Made by a program: the position numbers and the translations under genes | The notes under the pieces: generated by a model | The model's input: the letters and a program-made list of their open reading frames with translations, nothing else | What the model was told of the DNA's origin: nothing | Database searches by the model: none | Part shown: one piece after another, positions 1 through 7,626 of the stretch | How positions within the stretch are numbered: position 1 is the stretch's first letter | Layout: each line of letters starts with the position of its first letter | Origin: Pseudidiomarina woesei | GTDB lineage: Bacteria > Pseudomonadota > Gammaproteobacteria > Enterobacterales > Alteromonadaceae | DNA length: 64,000 bases | NCBI RefSeq assembly: GCF_001418345.1 | Contig: NZ_LIPW01000001.1 | Location: forward strand, 1-64,000 | Reading direction: 5' to 3'

Positions 1-261
1 CTTTCCCTCAAGGGCTTCCTTGCGGATCTCAGCTTTGAGTCGCTCTTCGGCATACATTTTTTTGAGGCGTTTATTCTCGTCCTCAAGCTCTTTGAGACGC
101 TTCATCATCGATGCGTCCATGCCGCCAAACTTGGCGCGCCATTTATAAAATTGAGCTGAGCTCATACCGTGTTCACGGCAAAGCTCTGGAACCGGTATAC
201 CGTTCTCGTTTTGTTTCAGAATCGCTAAGATCTGACTGTCTGTGTATCGTGATTTGCGCAT
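1..261 (-). CDS. IS3-family transposase OrfA, N-terminal 87 residues
   Basis: The frame starts at an ATG at 261, preceded on the minus strand by GAAGGAG, and stays open to the window edge. The product begins MRKSRYTDSQILAILKQ and has the helix-turn-helix expected of IS3 OrfA proteins (about residues 8-45, with the typical SSAQFYKWRAKFGG stretch). A charged segment rich in K, E and L follows at residues 52-85, like the leucine-zipper region that multimerises OrfA. OrfA binds the IS ends and is normally fused to OrfB by programmed frameshifting. The C-terminus is cut by the window edge. Confidence 0.85.
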   Translation of the reverse strand, partial: MRKSRYTDSQILAILKQNENGIPVPELCREHGMSSAQFYKWRAKFGGMDASMMKRLKELEDENKRLKKMYAEERLKAEIRKEALEGK

Positions 262-332
262 AGAAAACTCCTTCGTTTTAGTTTAACGGAATTTTCTACT
301 TATAACTGCTCCGATTTTTCGGGGGGATTACA
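1..332 (-). mobile_element. IS3-family insertion sequence, one end only (runs off the window)
   Basis: The element lies on the minus strand. Its outer end reads TGTAATCCCCCC inward from position 332, followed by a short leader and an orfA reading frame. The same terminal motif recurs at 18975-19006. The insertion sits inside the lipoprotein gene to its right: the last twelve codons of that reading frame are IS sequence. The other end of the element, orfB and any target duplication lie outside the window. Confidence 0.8.
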
Positions 333-1018
333 CCGTTAGCTAAACTTAGTTTTTCGCCGATTATTAATTCTACATCAGCACGCGATAAGCCTTTTTCAAA
401 ACCGAAAGGACCATCTCCGGCAGGCATTGCAGGTGGTGATGATTTAGTTTCGGATTCAACCGTTTCAACTGGTTGATTTCCAGTTTCGACAATATTTTTA
501 CCCGTTTCTAAATTAGGAGCGGGCAAGCGCAGTCCATATTTTGCAGATAAAAGGTGAAGCTTCAACGTCGCGAGAGTTTGTTCTTGAGTAGCAATTCCGG
601 ACATTTTTAAAGCTAATACCAGTCCGCCACTGTATCTGGCTGCATCATTGCGCGCCAAAGTAATCTCTTGTTGCAAATTGGTAATTTCTTGTTCTAGCTC
701 TTCTGCGCGAGCTAGATCGGGTTGATATGCTGCAACCGAAATTGTAATTGGCGCACCAGACTCAATAGCATAAATGCGTTGCTCAATTAGTGCCTTATTG
801 GTCTGAAGAATTTCTAATTTTAATGCAATTAAAGTCTTAATTAGCCCGCCGCCATACTTGTTATTTTCGACTTTAGCGTCTTCAATATCTTTATTTGTAC
901 TCGTTAACTCGGTTTTTAACTGAGCAACTAATTGCAACTCTTCAGGCGTTAATTCGCGCTCCCCAAGACAACCGCTGAGTACTAAGATTATAAAAAAGGC
1001 CTTTATTAAATTACTCAT
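296..1018 (-). pseudogene. Lipoprotein with an internal duplication, 3' end replaced by IS sequence
   Basis: The product starts with a lipoprotein signal: a hydrophobic stretch and a lipobox ending LSGC, with the cysteine at residue 17. Two homologous helical segments follow (roughly residues 25-85 and 105-165). Each contains a YxGGL motif (YGGGLIKTL and YSGGLVLAL) next to coiled-coil-like sequence. A Pro/Ser/Thr-rich linker leads to a C-terminal stretch with LSRADVELIIGEKLSLAN. The remaining residues, VIPPKNRSSYK, are encoded by the IS end, so the native C-terminus is lost. I do not recognise the family. An outer-membrane or periplasmic anchoring role is only inferred from the lipobox. Confidence 0.7.
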
Positions 1019-1127
1019 AACACTCTCCTTGTTGTGACTGTCGACAAACTCGACAGATATAATTTATAAATTTAATCCTAAACAATCCAAACGTTCGAAA
1101 GCACTTCAGCCTGCTTTAAGATAAGTT

Positions 1128-1153
1128 CGACAGCCGCAAGTGCGGTTGTGTCG
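1128..1153. other. Perfect-stem hairpin in the 1019-1361 gap
   Basis: CGACA, CCGCA and their complements form a hairpin with the loop AG, interrupted by one bulged base on each side. It lies downstream of the small gene on the minus strand, but no T-run follows, so a terminator role is uncertain. The rest of 1019-1361 holds nothing I can support. Confidence 0.4.
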
Positions 1154-1361
1154 ATACTTGTATTTCTGCAAGATACGGCGCACTAAGGCTAGTACGTTTG
1201 TGAAGTACCGTTGTGTTATGGCTAAAGTGTCTTGAATTTTTCGGGGAAGTAAAGCGTTGGTTTTGTGGTGATCTTTGTATTGTGTATAGAAGGTTAGCGA
1301 GAGACGACGATTTGCCGCCCCTCAATAACGTAAATAACTTGCTTAATAAATGGTTTACGTA

Positions 1362-1523
1362 CTAATTCTTACAACCGTTTTTGTCACAAGTTATTTTGTC
1401 GTGGGTATTTGACCAATGCGAAGGGTTTTTATTGGTATCTATACCGCAACCTGTTGTACCGCCTTTTTGCCCTTTGTGAACTACGCTAGACCCGCTTGGT
1501 GGAGTGTGTCGAACTGCCATCAT
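1362..1523 (-). CDS. Small hypothetical protein, 53 aa
   Basis: A short frame opens with two ATG codons (1523 or 1520) behind GAGGAAAACG, a good ribosome binding site. The product begins MMAVRHTPPSGSSVVHKGQ and ends in a region with three cysteines (TTGC, ITCD, GCKN). Upstream on the same strand is a TATAAT-like -10 (1562-1567), inside a tandem pair of the 10-mer AGTTCATWAT. There is no signal peptide or membrane segment. The strong ribosome site and balanced composition favour a real gene. The function is unknown. Confidence 0.55.
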   Translation of the reverse strand: MMAVRHTPPSGSSVVHKGQKGGTTGCGIDTNKNPSHWSNTHDKITCDKNGCKN

Positions 1524-1611
1524 CGTTTTCCTCTTTTGTTGTTTACAAAGTCAATGAGTTCATTATAGTTCATAATTTGAACAGAAATGAATTGGGGTTA
1601 AGAATATTGAC

Positions 1612-1636
1612 GTCCGTTAAGAGCGAAAAGCGGACC
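1612..1636. repeat. Type A flanking palindrome, copy 1
   Basis: An imperfect palindrome starting GTCCG and ending CGGACC, with an inner GAGCGAA. A close relative (inner GAGCGAACAGCGGACC) lies at 17940-17964. Both copies stand to the left of a block of cargo genes whose right side carries a type B copy (4225-4248 and 18613-18636). The rest of 1637-1937 shows no gene. It contains a possible core motif GTTAGGT at 1811-1817, which could be where the first cassette begins. Confidence 0.6.
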
Positions 1637-1937
1637 GTCGGGTTTTCTGCCTAACTTAACTAGTGACTCGCCTCCCTGTTATTAGCAAGTGTGGATAACG
1701 CCAATCAGGCACGACACACTTATCTACGCAAGATTGCGCGTTTTATTATTGTGTTGTTTATTTAAGTCGTTTACTGTCAATGACATAACAAAAAATAAAG
1801 GTTAGATATTGTGCGTTAGGTAGTGCGAAAATGAGTATGCTCAACTTGCGTTTACTAACTCGGAATCTTTCAAGGCAGGAATGCTAGTTTGATCAGTAAC
1901 TTAAGAACCGAAAACGATTAATTAAACGAGTTCTGGA

Positions 1938-2999
1938 GTGCGCACGCACAATATACCAATGTTAACTTTCACAGGAATCGCCGTGCCGATATCAAACAAT
2001 GACCAAGACGAGTTCGCCGCTTACTTGGCTCGCTATGTCTCTGGTGCCAACCCGAAGAACGCATTGACCCCAAAGCAGGCGGCTCAAGGTGCTCATTTAT
2101 GCTTCGTGAATACGAATGAATTGCTTATTGACGCGCGGATTCTGGCCAAGGAAGGCCGTCTATGCCGAGCGCTTTCCGTTACGGTACTGGCGTTAGAGGA
2201 ATTGGCGAAAATCTCCGAATTGTACCGAGTGGCAATTGAAAGCCAGTTGTCCTCGGATGCCGTGGACTGGAACGCATTCTGGAAAGAGTTTAACTATCAC
2301 AAGCCAAAGCAGAAACGCGCCACGGCATACGGAAATGTGATCAGAGGCGTTGCGGGAGAAGTCAATGGCTTGAGCAATCCATTACCTTATAAGTCATACT
2401 TTTCAGACGATACGTTTGGGCATTTGGACAAAGCGAAACAGAAGAATTTTTATGTCGATTTCGTTGACGGAAAGTTTGTCGCCCCGAAAAATGACGACAA
2501 GACCAAAGAAATTCTTGCAGAGCTATATGGCTTTGTGAGCGAGAGGATAGACACGTTTGGTTCCTGGCATTCCTCAGTTGACCGCAACGTGACTTTTTTT
2601 GAAGTTACCACCAGGCAAGCCAAGTCTTTCTTGGGGAGTGGTGCTCTCGCTGATTCAGGGGTAACTTCGCTCAATGGATGGGCTAGCACTTTTACTCCCA
2701 AGGAAGTTCAGGCGGATATTATCCGGCTAGCATGCTATCGATCATCTGGCGGGGTGGCAGACTACTACAGCTTCACTCCGGAGATGGAGTCAGTTTGCGG
2801 CCTAACCACCGAAAATCGTGAGGTAATTTTGGCCGGAGTGGTGGGTGAGCTAGAAGCTCGCATGGATACTGGTGAGGTTTTGCCGCAGTTTGTCTATCGT
2901 GCATTTTGTATGTTCAAACTTATGATCCACTATGGGCAAAACAATCTTTCCAAGAGCGAGTTCAACAATATTTTTCCGAAACTCGCAAATACTGACTAA
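1938..2999 (+). CDS. AbiV-like abortive infection protein in an integron cassette
   Basis: The 353-residue product contains, at about residues 50-115, a stretch reading AARGAHLCF-type helix, LLIDARILAKEGRLCRAL and LALEELAKISELY. That arrangement of a small helix, a charged helix and ALEELAKI matches the AbiV family, whose members have a HEPN-like helical fold and abort phage infection by blocking translation. The remainder is not recognised and may be a family-specific extension. The start is uncertain: GTG at 1938 has GAG seven bases upstream, and an ATG lies in frame at 1959. The stop codon is inside the attC core site that follows, as is usual for cassette genes. Confidence 0.6.
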   Translation: MRTHNIPMLTFTGIAVPISNNDQDEFAAYLARYVSGANPKNALTPKQAAQGAHLCFVNTNELLIDARILAKEGRLCRALSVTVLALEELAKISELYRVAIESQLSSDAVDWNAFWKEFNYHKPKQKRATAYGNVIRGVAGEVNGLSNPLPYKSYFSDDTFGHLDKAKQKNFYVDFVDGKFVAPKNDDKTKEILAELYGFVSERIDTFGSWHSSVDRNVTFFEVTTRQAKSFLGSGALADSGVTSLNGWASTFTPKEVQADIIRLACYRSSGGVADYYSFTPEMESVCGLTTENREVILAGVVGELEARMDTGEVLPQFVYRAFCMFKLMIHYGQNNLSKSEFNNIFPKLANTD

Positions 3000-3041
3000 C
3001 AAGGCAATGCACGCGACAAGCGCGTGATTGCGACGTTATAT
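2994..3041 (+). other. attC site 1 (integron recombination site)
   Basis: The outer core sites are GACTAAC (2994-3000) and GTTATAT (3035-3041). Between them GCAAT-G-CACGCG pairs with CGCGTG-ATTGC, leaving one unpaired G. An extrahelical base of this sort is the hallmark that tells the integrase which strand to use. The loop is about four bases. The cassette 2 boundary falls between G3035 and T3036. Confidence 0.75.
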
Positions 3042-3066
3042 TTTAAATAGAATAGAGAGTAGTATT

Positions 3067-3660
3067 TTGGACCAAGCACCAATCAAAAAATATTTTTGTA
3101 TCGGTAAAGAAAGCCTGGTAAATTCAGCTTCAATTTTTGTTGTTTTGCTTGTTTGCCAAGTAGTAGTGTGGCTGCTGGATGGAAAGGCCTCTGCCTTCGA
3201 TTCTGCGTTATCAGCTTTACTCCATTATGGAAAAGATTCCATAAGTATCCTTTTTCTGACAACCTCTAGTATGTTATTGCTTGCTGTAACATTGTTTTTT
3301 GAAGGTGCAGCCGTTGCTCTAATATTTAGAAAGTATGTGACTATTCCGGCTCTCAATATATCAGGGCATATGCTATCTATGGCTGCAGGATCTACAGTAG
3401 GCTGGTATTTTATAGTTTCAATAGAAAACCACTTCGACTTTATTGTTTTACTTCAAGTCATATTTATTTACTTAGCAAATATTGTCTTCTCAATAATTTG
3501 TTTATCAGCAAGCCCATTTTTCAATACTGATTTAGCTAAGTTAAAGGAAGAACATGGAAAATTTATCACTGGATTGACCATTTTCATGGGGGCGATAGCT
3601 TCTGTCGTTATGTATTTGGGTTATGTCTATAATTTTAACCCAATAGGTACAGGACACTAA
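3067..3660 (+). CDS. Cassette-borne integral membrane protein, unknown function
   Basis: I chose TTG at 3067 because it is preceded by AGAGAGTAG and lies just downstream of the cassette boundary at 3036. An earlier in-frame TTG at 3028 would lie inside attC. The product of about 198 residues has four to five hydrophobic segments (near residues 18-35, 55-90, 100-120, 130-155 and 170-190 from this start) and no motif I recognise. The stop codon abuts attC site 2. Its base composition is AT-rich compared with the SMC operon downstream, in keeping with a captured cassette. Confidence 0.65.
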   Translation: MDQAPIKKYFCIGKESLVNSASIFVVLLVCQVVVWLLDGKASAFDSALSALLHYGKDSISILFLTTSSMLLLAVTLFFEGAAVALIFRKYVTIPALNISGHMLSMAAGSTVGWYFIVSIENHFDFIVLLQVIFIYLANIVFSIICLSASPFFNTDLAKLKEEHGKFITGLTIFMGAIASVVMYLGYVYNFNPIGTGH

Positions 3661-3730
3661 TATAACAAACGCATGTTGTCGGACTGCTTTTCTGCTGCCT
3701 CCAAACCAGCCGCAAATGCGAGCGTTATGC
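3660..3730 (+). other. attC site 2 (integron recombination site)
   Basis: The core sites are ATATAAC (3660-3666) and GTTATGC (3724-3730). CGCAT-G-TTG...CGG-A-CTG pairs with CAG-CCG-CAA-ATGCG, leaving extrahelical G and A. ATATAAC is the exact complement of the GTTATAT at which cassette 2 begins (3035-3041), as expected if the cassette was once a circle closed at this site. Confidence 0.85.
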
Positions 3731-3748
3731 AAAATTCGAGACTAAGCA

Positions 3749-4171
3749 ATGTCATGTGAGAGAGATTGGGTCGATATTACATCAGCACTTTTAACGCCAG
3801 TAATTGCAATTGTTGGTATCGGTATTGCTATTCTACAGTGGCGAATAAACCGCTCGCGTCTTAGGCATGAATTGTTCGAGAAGCGATATGCTATATACGA
3901 GGCAACCTTACTCTATCTCGGGCAGCTTATCCGAACCGCTAAAATGGATGATGTTGAAAGAGTGACGTTTCTACAAAATACAAAAGGTGCTTTTGTATTA
4001 TTTGATGATAAAATTGTTAACTATCTAAAAACATTACATGATAAATCAACAGAGCTTCATCTTTATCAAAATCAGCAACGGCACGAAGATGAAGCGGAAA
4101 TACTAAAATGGTTAGGTGCTCAACTAAGACAAATAGATCTAGTGTTCAAGGGGCGGCTTAAAGTGGAGTAG
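3749..4171 (+). CDS. Integron cassette hypothetical with an N-terminal membrane anchor
   Basis: The 140-residue product begins with a short polar stretch, one transmembrane helix (LLTPVIAIVGIGIAILQW, about residues 13-31), then RINRSRLRHELFEKRYAIYEATL and a helical cytoplasmic domain. Proteins with this one-helix plus 'LFEKRYAIYEA' layout are, to my knowledge, common in integron cassettes and have no assigned role. The ATG at 3749 lies 18 bases after the attC core of the preceding site. The stop lies three bases before the next core site. Confidence 0.75.
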   Translation: MSCERDWVDITSALLTPVIAIVGIGIAILQWRINRSRLRHELFEKRYAIYEATLLYLGQLIRTAKMDDVERVTFLQNTKGAFVLFDDKIVNYLKTLHDKSTELHLYQNQQRHEDEAEILKWLGAQLRQIDLVFKGRLKVE

Positions 4172-4173
4172 AT

Positions 4174-4225
4174 GCATAACAATCGCAATCAGGTGGAAAA
4201 TATTCCGCTGTTGAGGGCGTTAACG
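4174..4225 (+). other. attC site 3 (integron recombination site)
   Basis: The core sites are GCATAAC (4174-4180) and a weaker GTTAACG (4219-4225). CAA-T-CAG...GGAA pairs with TTCC...CTG-TTG, with extrahelical T residues. GCATAAC is the exact complement of the GTTATGC at the start of this cassette (3724-3730). The site runs directly into the type B palindrome at 4225-4248. Confidence 0.8.
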
Positions 4226-4248
4226 TCCGCTCCTGGCACTAAGCAGAC
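4225..4248. repeat. Type B flanking palindrome, copy 1
   Basis: It reads GTCCGCTCCTGGCAC followed by TAAGCAGAC. A near-identical copy (ending ACAGCGGAC) lies at 18613-18636. Both stand at the right side of a cargo block whose left side carries a type A copy. The element overlaps the last base of attC site 3 and the last few bases before the stop of the minus-strand gene at 4252. Confidence 0.6.
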
Positions 4249-4251
4249 ACT

Positions 4252-6096
4252 TTATATCCGCTTAGCAATCAAATCAGCCTTAAGTAACCCACCTTTGGTT
4301 AACAGCTTTGCTGAGAAGTTTGGGTTTCTACGGGCTTTAAAAGCCTCGAGAATCTTCTTCAGCCCGGCAGCTTCAAGTAAGGAGATATTAACCTCGGTGT
4401 CTAGTTCGGCTGACTCGATAAAGTCGGTCGAAAAGGTTGGTGCGATAATTAGCACTTGCGAAACACGTTTTCCGGCGGCTTCACATCGATTGGCGTATGC
4501 TTTTATCTGTCGCGATGTCGTTGAATATTTGGCGAAATCACCGTTCTTGCAAGTCTTTGCTTCGCCGATAATAACGTCATCGTCACTAAGCGATATAAGT
4601 ATGTCGGCTTTGTCTTTTGTCGTATTGATGGAGCGTCGTAGGTCTTCATCAACGGCGAACCCAAGTTCTTCGAAAATTGCTTTGGTCACCTCTTCAAATT
4701 TAACGCCAATATCGGCTTCAGATATCTCAATATTGTTTAGTTTTAAAGTCGCCAAATCTCGTTTAGCAAGAGCTTCGTAGTTATCGATAAGCTTGTCGGT
4801 CGCATTTGCAAAGGCCTCAACAATAACTTGGCGAAGATCTCCGCGGCGGGTTATACCCATCGCAGTTTTTAGCTCTTTAACCTCGTCATTCGTAAGCGCA
4901 TACAAAATATCAAACGGGGTTATCGACAGCGCACGAAGGCGTTCGATATCGATTTCGATATTGTCCTCGAGCTCAAATTCTTCGCGCAGCAGTTTCACAA
5001 TCTTTGGATTGTGCTTTGCAATTGTTTCGAACAAGGCTTTGTAGCCGGCGGCAGATAATACATTAAACTCTTTGTCTGCTGAGTTATTGAGCGTATCGAT
5101 AATCAGGCTAATTCGCTCTTCTAGAGTGGTTCCAAGCTTGTCGAGTGTGAGCTGAAGGTTCTCAACGAGCGTTTTCAGACGTTCTTTCTTTTCGTTCAGC
5201 TGTGTTTTTTCGGCATGAAGGTCATGCGCTAGAATTTGTGTGACCGACAGACCCATTTTGAATATTGAGCTGATTTTCTCCGTGCGTTCAATACCTCGAA
5301 TTCTCTTGTCATGAGCCTTAAGAATATTTGAAAGTTCAGCATCCGAGAGGGTGCGTAAAATTCTGAGCAGGTGTTTGTCGGCAATTTGCTTACCTTGAAT
5401 ACGGTGTAACATTGCAACAATTTCATCAGGAACATAAACGGTTTGTTCTTTTTTACTGATGAATAAAAGACCAATTTCCCGTAATTGGTTCAGGCAATCT
5501 TGAACGCCATTCTTTGGTATTGGATGCACCAAATGTTCAATGGCAACTTTGTCTTCTGCTGTCACATCGAGCTGATAAGCCAATACGTTCAAAATCCCGC
5601 GTTCTTCGTCCGTAATCTTGGCTTCGCGATTAATGAGTTCGTCATTATGAAATGCTTCATATAAACAACGGAAATATATGCCTAAGCGTCGATTCTCGTC
5701 AAAAACCCCAGGTTCGGCTTCTTTGTCTAATAGCTCTTTAATAATTTTTGAATGGTCGTTAATGCTCTTCCACTCTTTCGCATACAAACGCTCTATCCAT
5801 GATATTTGTGTTACGCAGTTACCATCGCGGCTTAAAATATTAACAAGCAGGGCGGCTTGCGCTCCGCTTAAAGCAAGCAAATGCTTAACTTCTCTCGTTA
5901 ATAGCGGCATTGCTAATTTAAATAGTTGAGTGACTTCGCTACTTGAGGCGTCTTTAATCTGACCGTCTATATTGCGGATTCGCTTGGCGAGTTCTTTGTC
6001 CTGCTCGCTTGCTTCAGAGCAAACGCGGTCGAGGAAATTAACAAACTTTGACTTTTCAATTTGATTAACTGCTGAGAGCACGTTAGCAAGTTTCAT
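4252..6096 (-). CDS. Large protein with a C-terminal PD-(D/E)xK nuclease-like domain
   Basis: I start at ATG 6096, which has AAGGAGTGG just upstream, giving 614 residues; a longer frame to 6195 lacks such a site. The first 400 residues are mostly helical and unrecognised, with a coiled-coil-like segment near residues 300-345. The C-terminal part (about 465-600) begins with a FEEVTKAIFEELGF stretch like the first helix of Mrr-type endonuclease domains. It continues with KADILISL, then VIIGEAKT: the spaced D and E-x-K residues of a PD-(D/E)xK active site. DNA cleavage and a defence role are inferences from this motif and from the AbiV, HigBA and SMC neighbours. Confidence 0.6.
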   Translation of the reverse strand: MKLANVLSAVNQIEKSKFVNFLDRVCSEASEQDKELAKRIRNIDGQIKDASSSEVTQLFKLAMPLLTREVKHLLALSGAQAALLVNILSRDGNCVTQISWIERLYAKEWKSINDHSKIIKELLDKEAEPGVFDENRRLGIYFRCLYEAFHNDELINREAKITDEERGILNVLAYQLDVTAEDKVAIEHLVHPIPKNGVQDCLNQLREIGLLFISKKEQTVYVPDEIVAMLHRIQGKQIADKHLLRILRTLSDAELSNILKAHDKRIRGIERTEKISSIFKMGLSVTQILAHDLHAEKTQLNEKKERLKTLVENLQLTLDKLGTTLEERISLIIDTLNNSADKEFNVLSAAGYKALFETIAKHNPKIVKLLREEFELEDNIEIDIERLRALSITPFDILYALTNDEVKELKTAMGITRRGDLRQVIVEAFANATDKLIDNYEALAKRDLATLKLNNIEISEADIGVKFEEVTKAIFEELGFAVDEDLRRSINTTKDKADILISLSDDDVIIGEAKTCKNGDFAKYSTTSRQIKAYANRCEAAGKRVSQVLIIAPTFSTDFIESAELDTEVNISLLEAAGLKKILEAFKARRNPNFSAKLLTKGGLLKADLIAKRI

Positions 6097-6229
6097 TTGT
6101 ACCACTCCTTGGATTGTTTGATTTTTATACAAACAACATACTCCAAAGTTGGCAGATTGCAAATCTGGCGGTTCGTGCTGCTCACTAGTAAACAAAGCGT
6201 CGTTAATTTACCCTGAACGATAAGACGTT

Positions 6230-6598
6230 CTACTTAACCAACTGATACTCCTTCACCAGGCACTCTAACGGTATCTTCAATCCTTCATGCAATTTACGAA
6301 TCATGGTAATTGACAAACCGCGTTTGCGATTCATCACTTCGGTAACACGGCTTCGTTGGCCCAAAAATGCGACGAGGTCTTTATCTTCTAGGCCCTGTTG
6401 TTCCATTCGAAAGCGAATGGCTTCAATTGGATCTGGAACGTCAATAGGAAAGTGCGTCTCTTCATATGCATCGACGAGCGTCACTAGCACTTCTAATTCA
6501 TCACCTTCGGGGGTGTTGGGTTCAGCTTCCCAAAGCTCGTCAATACGCGCCAATGCAGCCCGATGGTCGGCCTCGGTTTTGATCGGTTTAATATGCAT
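6230..6598 (-). CDS. higA: HigA-type antitoxin
   Basis: The product begins MHIKPIKTEADHRAALARI and has an XRE-type helix-turn-helix near its C-terminus (DLVAFLGQRSRVTEVMNRKRG), the normal layout of HigA antitoxins. It should neutralise the HigB encoded immediately upstream and repress the operon. The start at 6598 is favoured by GAGG five bases upstream; the longer frame to 6637 overlaps higB. The gene follows higB after a 10-bp gap, so the toxin gene comes first, as is typical of higBA. Confidence 0.88.
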   Translation of the reverse strand: MHIKPIKTEADHRAALARIDELWEAEPNTPEGDELEVLVTLVDAYEETHFPIDVPDPIEAIRFRMEQQGLEDKDLVAFLGQRSRVTEVMNRKRGLSITMIRKLHEGLKIPLECLVKEYQLVK

Positions 6599-6608
6599 AA
6601 AAACCTCG

Positions 6609-6908
6609 TTATATAGTTGCGGCATTGACCTTGTCATAATCTGCGTGAGTCCCCAAAAAGCGTATGTAAATTACAGAATACTTGTAATTAATTGCCACTA
6701 TTAAACGGTATTTATTGCCGTGAATGTTAAACACCACCCGATTATTTCCAACAAAAGATGCGTTTCTATAGAGCGTTTTTATTTGTTGTGGATTTTGCCA
6801 GTTGGCTTCTTTTGCTTCGTCATACCAAGCTTTCAACGCCTGCTCAGAATCTGCATGGTGAGGCTGCTGCCAAAAACCCCTCAAAGTGGCTCTTGAAATA
6901 ATGCGCAT
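6609..6908 (-). CDS. higB: HigB-type toxin (RelE-fold mRNA interferase)
   Basis: The 99-residue product begins MRIISRATLRGFWQQ and contains LKAWYDEAKEANW, VGNNRVVFNIHGNKYRLIVAINY and YIRFLGTHADYDKV, all characteristic of the HigB family. These toxins cleave mRNA on the ribosome. The conserved C-terminal H and D/Y residues appear intact. It is the first gene of the two-gene operon and lies just downstream of a perfect palindrome suited to the HigA repressor. Confidence 0.9.
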   Translation of the reverse strand: MRIISRATLRGFWQQPHHADSEQALKAWYDEAKEANWQNPQQIKTLYRNASFVGNNRVVFNIHGNKYRLIVAINYKYSVIYIRFLGTHADYDKVNAATI

Positions 6909-6920
6909 AAGGCTCTCTTG

Positions 6921-6937
6921 TTTCCCATTATGGGAAA
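6921..6937. promoter_or_regulatory. Probable HigA operator
   Basis: TTTCCCA-TTA-TGGGAAA is a perfect palindrome ending 12 bp upstream of the higB start codon. HigA-type antitoxins repress their own operon by binding such dyads. The assignment is by position only. Confidence 0.6.
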
Positions 6938-7181
6938 TGATGGTAATTTAGTCAAGATGCTGAAGGTATCAAATAAATATATTTTGATCGCTTTGATATC
7001 TCCTAAACATAGGCGCTGCGTGGCTTATTTAGTTGTAAGAAAAAAACACGCTCAAGGCGGCCAAGCACAAAATTCACCAATCTATTCTCAACCATAAATC
7101 ATTGGCGCATAATGCTTGCTAGACGAACATGTTCCGAAGCCTGAGGCTTGCCGCAGCAATTCACAACTTAACGGGTAGTCA

Positions 7182-7598
7182 ATGAACCAAAACCGCAAGG
7201 GCGCAAAACAGCTATTACAATTGCTTCAAGTCATGCCATTCATTGCGATTGCCAGCGTGGCTGTCAGCATTTTAGCGCCAACGCTCGTCATTACCATTTA
7301 CGCCTGGTTTAGCGAATCGCCCAGCGACATTTCTCAATTTGCCCAGGCAGTTGCACAGCCGGTCGCTTTTGTTTCAGTTATTGCTTTGGCGTTATTTATC
7401 AGCCGTAAATATTACCGTTCCGAAACATCGCTTGCCCAGGCGTTAATCATTGGTTTGGGCATATCGTGCGGATTGTTTTTCGCCGCTATGTGGATTGGTG
7501 AAATGGACAAATGGGCCGTGATGACAATGCTCGCTGCTCCTCTAGTTACGGTTGGTTCTTGGAAGCTCGCGACACAATCCGTCACCCCCACCCAGTAA
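7182..7598 (+). CDS. Four-helix membrane protein, unknown function
   Basis: The 138-residue product has hydrophobic segments at about residues 17-41, 55-73, 85-105 and 110-128, so it is an inner-membrane protein. No family motif is recognised. The ATG is preceded by CGGGTAG at a usable distance. It lies 28 bp upstream of the hydrolase gene on the same strand and may share its transcript. The gap 6938-7181 shows no gene. Confidence 0.6.
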   Translation: MNQNRKGAKQLLQLLQVMPFIAIASVAVSILAPTLVITIYAWFSESPSDISQFAQAVAQPVAFVSVIALALFISRKYYRSETSLAQALIIGLGISCGLFFAAMWIGEMDKWAVMTMLAAPLVTVGSWKLATQSVTPTQ

Positions 7599-7626
7599 AC
7601 TCCTCATGACTACATAAGGACTTCTC

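Noticed and set aside
1116-1325. 69-residue minus-strand frame
   Set aside because: No ribosome site, no recognisable composition or motif, and it covers a hairpin; taken as chance.
1652-1817. A further attC or attI site left of the AbiV-like gene
   Set aside because: GCCTAAC and GTTAGGT occur, but they are about 165 bp apart with no convincing pairing between them, and GTTAGGT does not complement the GACTAAC core after the gene.
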